DNA of 37,125 nucleotides from an uncultured Clostridia bacterium (lineage in GTDB: Bacteria; Bacillota; Clostridia; Oscillospirales; Acutalibacteraceae), in the NCBI GenBank assembly GCA_947628175.1, contig CANQZA010000015.1:1-37125 (forward strand), given 5' to 3'. Positions 35,876-37,125 of the stretch are shown here, in pieces (the stretch's first letter is position 1; each line of letters begins with the position of its first letter). A model generated the notes under the pieces. It saw nothing but the letters and a program-made list of their open reading frames with translations. It did not search any database and was not told the origin of the DNA. Both the position numbers and the translations under genes were made by a program.

Positions 35876-37125
35876 ATGAAAAAACCTGTTGTGCTTTGCA
35901 TTATGGACGGATTCGGCAAAAATGAATCTGATTACGGCAATGCAATTGCAGCCGCAAATACAGTTAATCTTGATAAAATCATGGCTGAAAATCCATACAC
36001 ATATATCGGCGCTTCCGGTCTCGATGTGGGACTGCCTGACGGTCAGATGGGAAATTCTGAGGTGGGACATACAAATATCGGCGCAGGAAGAATCGTTTAT
36101 CAGGAGCTTACAAGAATCACAAAGTCCATTCAGGACGGTGATTTTTTTGAAAATGAGGCAATTAAAACCGCTATTGAGAATGCTGTAAAGAATAACACTT
36201 CTCTTCATCTTATGGGACTTATGAGCGACGGCGGAGTTCATTCGCACAACTCCCATATTTGGGCAATTGTTGAATTTGCAAAAAGAATGGGACTGAAAAG
36301 CGTTTATCTTCACTGCATTATGGACGGCAGAGATGTTCCGCCCACAAGTGGAAAGGATTATGTTGCAGAGGCTGTTGAAAAGCTTGCCGAGATAGGTGTA
36401 GGCAAAATTGCAACGATTGTCGGAAGATACTATGCCATGGACCGTGATAATAACTGGGACAGAGTTAAAAAAGCATATGACGCTCTTGTTTTTGGTAAAG
36501 GTATCCATGCGTCTGATCCTGTAAAGGCAATTGAGGAATCATATGAAAAGGTTGACGCAGACGGTAAAAATGTGACGGATGAGTTTATAGAGCCTACCGT
36601 ATGCCTTGAAAATGAGGGCAGAATTTCTCCTGATGACAGTATAGTTTTTTTCAATTTCCGTCCCGACAGAGCAAGAGAAATCACAAGAACCTTTGTTGAC
36701 GACGATTTCAAGGGCTTTGAGCGTGACAGATTTCCCGTGACATATGTATGTATGACACAGTATGACGCAACCATGCCTAATGTGCTTGTTGCCTTCAAGC
36801 CTCAAAGTCTTGCCAACACTCTCGGCGAATATCTTGCCAATAACAATATGACGCAGCTCAGAATCGCAGAGACGGAAAAATATGCGCATGTTACATTCTT
36901 CTTCAACGGTGGTGTGGAGGCTGTCAATAAAGGAGAGGACAGAATTCTTGTTCCATCGCCTAAAGTTGCAACATATGACCTTAAGCCTGAAATGAGTGCC
37001 TACGAAGTTTCCGAAAAGCTGGATGAGGCGGTCCGCTCGGGTAAATATGATGTTATCATTGTAAACTTTGCAAATTGTGATATGGTTGGACATACAGGTA
37101 TATTTGATGCTGCCAAGGCTGCGGT
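35876..37125 (+). CDS. gpmI: 2,3-bisphosphoglycerate-independent phosphoglycerate mutase (3' end beyond window)
   Basis: GpmI interconverts 3- and 2-phosphoglycerate using two manganese ions and no bisphosphoglycerate cofactor. The reading frame is open from ATG 35876 (GGAGG at 35864-35868) to the window edge: 416 codons of a protein usually about 510 residues. It shows IMDGFG, the catalytic serine S61 in GQMGNSEVGHTNIG, the substrate-binding HLMGLMSDGGVHSH, CIMDGRDVPP and FNFRPDRAREI, and the late metal block NFANCDMVGHTG. It is third in pgk-tpiA-gpmI. A long antisense ORF over its first half is only a shadow of this gene. Confidence 0.97.
   Translation, partial: MKKPVVLCIMDGFGKNESDYGNAIAAANTVNLDKIMAENPYTYIGASGLDVGLPDGQMGNSEVGHTNIGAGRIVYQELTRITKSIQDGDFFENEAIKTAIENAVKNNTSLHLMGLMSDGGVHSHNSHIWAIVEFAKRMGLKSVYLHCIMDGRDVPPTSGKDYVAEAVEKLAEIGVGKIATIVGRYYAMDRDNNWDRVKKAYDALVFGKGIHASDPVKAIEESYEKVDADGKNVTDEFIEPTVCLENEGRISPDDSIVFFNFRPDRAREITRTFVDDDFKGFERDRFPVTYVCMTQYDATMPNVLVAFKPQSLANTLGEYLANNNMTQLRIAETEKYAHVTFFFNGGVEAVNKGEDRILVPSPKVATYDLKPEMSAYEVSEKLDEAVRSGKYDVIIVNFANCDMVGHTGIFDAAKAA

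Noticed and set aside
35747-36508. 253-codon minus-strand ORF over tpiA end and gpmI
   Set aside because: It lies antisense to clear gpmI coding sequence, has no recognisable domain and no ribosome binding site. It is a codon-bias shadow.
1-37125. tRNA genes, rRNA, CRISPR arrays, insertion sequences, phage genes, toxin-antitoxin pairs
   Set aside because: I looked for T-arm motifs, direct repeats with spacers, transposase or integrase motifs and flanking inverted repeats, and found none that hold up.

Overview
This window is core chromosome of a low-GC anaerobic Clostridia. The gene set fits an Oscillospiraceae/Ruminococcaceae-type gut fermenter. The evidence is pyruvate formate-lyase with its activase, a bifunctional AdhE, a 2[4Fe-4S] ferredoxin, a clostridial-type glycogen operon with paired GlgC and GlgD, lysine/mDAP synthesis through DapL, GTP-type PEP carboxykinase, strong GGAGG ribosome binding sites and many extended -10 promoters. 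The placement comes from gene content and protein style only; no rRNA is present. I see no tRNA, rRNA, CRISPR array, insertion sequence, integrase or phage gene.

Layout, left to right. (1) 1-813: an AEC-family transporter whose N-terminal part is missing or decayed. (2) 855-3460: a Bacillus-like DNA maintenance and signalling cluster, darA (c-di-AMP receptor), holB and ricT, then a short ferredoxin gene with its own promoter and terminator. (3) 3470-4093 (-): an XRE regulator fused to a duplicated two-helix membrane unit, separated by a 392-bp AT-rich region from (4) 4486-10258: the fermentation block pflB-pflA-adhE, with several symmetric operator-like elements just before adhE. (5) 10317-11060: a calcineurin-like phosphoesterase. 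(6) 11286-16953 (-): glycogen operon glgB-glgC-glgD-glgA. (7) 17207-22003 (+): an ANTAR protein divergent from the glycogen operon, then dapF, dapL, purC and purB, closed by a strong terminator. (8) 22140-23651: a secreted protein with Ig-like repeats and an M14 metallopeptidase domain, standing alone between terminators. (9) 23724-27374 (-): a YlbJ-like membrane protein, and the unit dusB-nagA-trmL, whose promoter lies so close to the dusB start codon that the mRNA may be leaderless. (10) 27548-31677 (+): polA, rimI, tsaD. (11) 31822 to the end (+): pckG, then pgk, tpiA and gpmI, the last cut by the window edge.

Together the genes describe central carbon flow. PEP carboxykinase, Pgk, TpiA and GpmI serve lower glycolysis/gluconeogenesis. 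PflB/PflA turn pyruvate into acetyl-CoA and formate, AdhE reduces acetyl-CoA to ethanol and reoxidises NADH, and the Glg enzymes store surplus glucose. Around these sit housekeeping genes for cell wall precursors, purines, tRNA modification and DNA replication or repair.

Nothing here amounts to a convincing new multi-gene system. The points most worth a second look are the operator-like symmetry before adhE, the probable leaderless dusB transcript, the ANTAR protein with a receiver that lacks its phospho-acceptor, the XRE protein with a tandemly duplicated membrane unit, the stand-alone secreted M14 peptidase, and the decayed 5' end of the AEC transporter.
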